This document shows positions 63,021 through 64,000 of a stretch of 64,000 bases of DNA, in pieces. Source of the stretch: Thalassobius sp050633445 (GTDB lineage: Bacteria > Pseudomonadota > Alphaproteobacteria > Rhodobacterales > Rhodobacteraceae); the NCBI GenBank assembly GCA_050633445.1, contig JBOEGN010000046.1, forward strand, positions 30,780 through 94,779. Direction: 5' to 3'. The notes beneath the pieces were generated by a model. The model did not search any database. It was given only the letters and a program-made list of their open reading frames with translations, and was not told the origin of the DNA. Position numbers and translations under genes: made by a program. Positions within the stretch are counted from its first letter, which is position 1. Each line of letters opens with the position of its first letter.

Positions 63021-63056
63021 ATCCTCCCAATGTCGCGCCTGAAACTCAGGGCAGAG

Positions 63057-63156
63057 TTTGAGTATTTTCAGAGCAAAGAAAAGCTGTTACTGCTTTCGCG
63101 ACCCAGCGTCAGATTGATTGAGCTCCGCGTCATTCTTTGCTCTTCAAATACTCAAA
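63057..63156. repeat. Inverted pair of dispersed repeats, copies D and C
   Basis: Copy D (63057-63080) and copy C (63133-63156) are reverse complements of each other over 24 bases with two mismatches, separated by 52 bases. They could fold into a long stem in RNA or act as separate elements. The 21-base core of copy C is identical to copy A at 11136-11156. They lie between the acyl-CoA dehydrogenase stop and the GST start, both on the minus strand. Confidence 0.75.
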
Positions 63157-63235
63157 TCTCAGGCATTTCGGTGCAGTGCGGACCTCGACACCAATGCGAA
63201 ACGGCGGGGGCGAGTCCATGACTGCCCCCGCGTAC

Positions 63236-64000
63236 TCAGAACTGCTCTGCGTCCAGTGTCATCACCGTGTCAGCACCGCTGTTGATGCGGGCCAGGTGCG
63301 TTGCCGTAATAGGAAGGCGGCGTGCCATATAGAACCGACCAGTGGTCAATTTGGTTTCATAGAAAGTCGGGTCGTCGGTGCCGCTTTCCAGCGCTTCCAG
63401 AGATGCTTTGGCCATCTGTGCCCACATCAGGCCCAGGCAGACATGACCGAACAGGTGCATGAAGTCATACGAGCCGGACAGTGCGTTGTTTGGGTTTTTC
63501 ATCCCCTTTTGCATGAAGTACATGCCGGCCGCTTGCAGATCTTTCGAGGCTGCTTTCAACGGGTCCAGGAAGTCTTTTTTCAGCGCGTCGTTGTCTTCGT
63601 TTTCCTTAAGGAACGTTTTGACCATGTCGAAGAAGGCCATGACGTGTTTGCCGCCATCAACGGCCAGTTTGCGGCCGACCAGATCCAGCGCCTGCACACC
63701 ATTGGCGCCTTCATAGATCATGGCGATCCGGGCGTCGCGGGTGAACTGAGACATGCCCCATTCTTCGATATAGCCGTGGCCGCCATAGATCTGCTGAGCC
63801 TCAACGGTCATGTCATAGCCTTCGTCGGTCAGGAACCCTTTGATGACCGGGGTCAGCAGGCTGATCAGGCCATCGGCGTCTTTGTCGTCGCTGCGGTGGG
63901 CCTGGTCGATCAGTGTCGCGCTCCACAGACAAAAGGCCCGCGCGCCTTCGGTAAAGCTTTTCTGGTTCATCAGGCTGCGGCGGATATCGGGGTGCACGAT
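63236..64000 (-). CDS. Acyl-CoA dehydrogenase, C-terminal part (cut by the window end)
   Basis: A 3' portion of at least 254 codons, open to the end of the window. It covers the C-terminal helical domain of a long acyl-CoA dehydrogenase. QQIYGGHGYIEEWGMSQFTR and DARIAMIYEGANGVQALDLVG are the substrate/FAD segments. The extra C-terminal domain (about the last 120 residues) marks the roughly 590-residue subgroup that includes DmdC (3-methylmercaptopropionyl-CoA dehydrogenase) and FadE5-like enzymes. The upstream part, with the FAD fold, is outside the window, so subgroup assignment is tentative. Confidence 0.88.
   Translation of the reverse strand: MVHPDIRRSLMNQKSFTEGARAFCLWSATLIDQAHRSDDKDADGLISLLTPVIKGFLTDEGYDMTVEAQQIYGGHGYIEEWGMSQFTRDARIAMIYEGANGVQALDLVGRKLAVDGGKHVMAFFDMVKTFLKENEDNDALKKDFLDPLKAASKDLQAAGMYFMQKGMKNPNNALSGSYDFMHLFGHVCLGLMWAQMAKASLEALESGTDDPTFYETKLTTGRFYMARRLPITATHLARINSGADTVMTLDAEQF

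Overview
The window looks like a chromosomal segment of a marine Rhodobacterales bacterium (Roseobacter-group alphaproteobacterium). This is inferred from GC-rich coding sequence, the cdd-deoA-deoB-add-upp salvage operon, the holB-tmk-dac-SPOR block, a standalone 61-aa two-helix membrane protein and acyl-CoA genes of the types common in that group. No replicon marker, integrase, transposase or CRISPR array was seen.

Region by region: 1-10.1 kb holds tRNA-Arg(TCT), the outer-membrane pair tamA-tamB, and a HlyD/FtsX/ATPase tripartite exporter operon. At 10.2-16.6 kb there is an AEC carrier, then a minus-strand housekeeping run (SPOR lipoprotein, D,D-carboxypeptidase, tmk, holB, tatD, MBL hydrolase). 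tRNA-Ser(TGA) follows. At 17.2-21.9 kb are an FMN glutamate-synthase-like protein, a glutamine-synthetase-family ligase and a Rieske oxygenase alpha subunit. At 22.4 kb lies the 3' remnant of a TRAP transporter permease gene. At 22.9-27.5 kb there is a complete Liv-type ABC importer. At 27.8-29.1 kb a peroxiredoxin-like gene and a GntR/FCD regulator are transcribed divergently from a ten-gene catechol meta-cleavage operon (29.3-36.8 kb), followed by katG.

The meta operon encodes, in the order of the xyl/dmp plasmid operons, the T ferredoxin, catechol 2,3-dioxygenase, a GlcG/HbpS protein (inserted), semialdehyde dehydrogenase, oxopentenoate hydratase, acetaldehyde dehydrogenase, aldolase, oxalocrotonate decarboxylase and tautomerase, plus a membrane-anchored ABM-domain protein. 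The F hydrolase is absent, so only the dehydrogenase branch from catechol to pyruvate plus acetyl-CoA is encoded. The neighbouring importer, Rieske oxygenase and GS-like ligase could form an upper pathway. The GS-like plus Rieske plus meta-cleavage combination recalls bacterial aniline degradation (gamma-glutamylation followed by dioxygenation), but the substrate is unknown and no oxygenase reductase was found.

The right half (39-64 kb) is mostly core metabolism: alpha/beta hydrolase, DUF817 protein, glyA, nadK, propionyl-CoA synthetase (upstream region rich in TTTGCAAA elements), malic enzyme, nucleoside salvage operon, a SPOR protein, a M48-like membrane protein that has lost its HExxH motif, an acyl-CoA ligase, a sulfotransferase, a FadB-type multifunctional enzyme with its thiolase, a GST, and an acyl-CoA dehydrogenase cut by the window end. 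A short dispersed intergenic repeat occurs at four places (about 11.1, 58.6, 63.06 and 63.14 kb).
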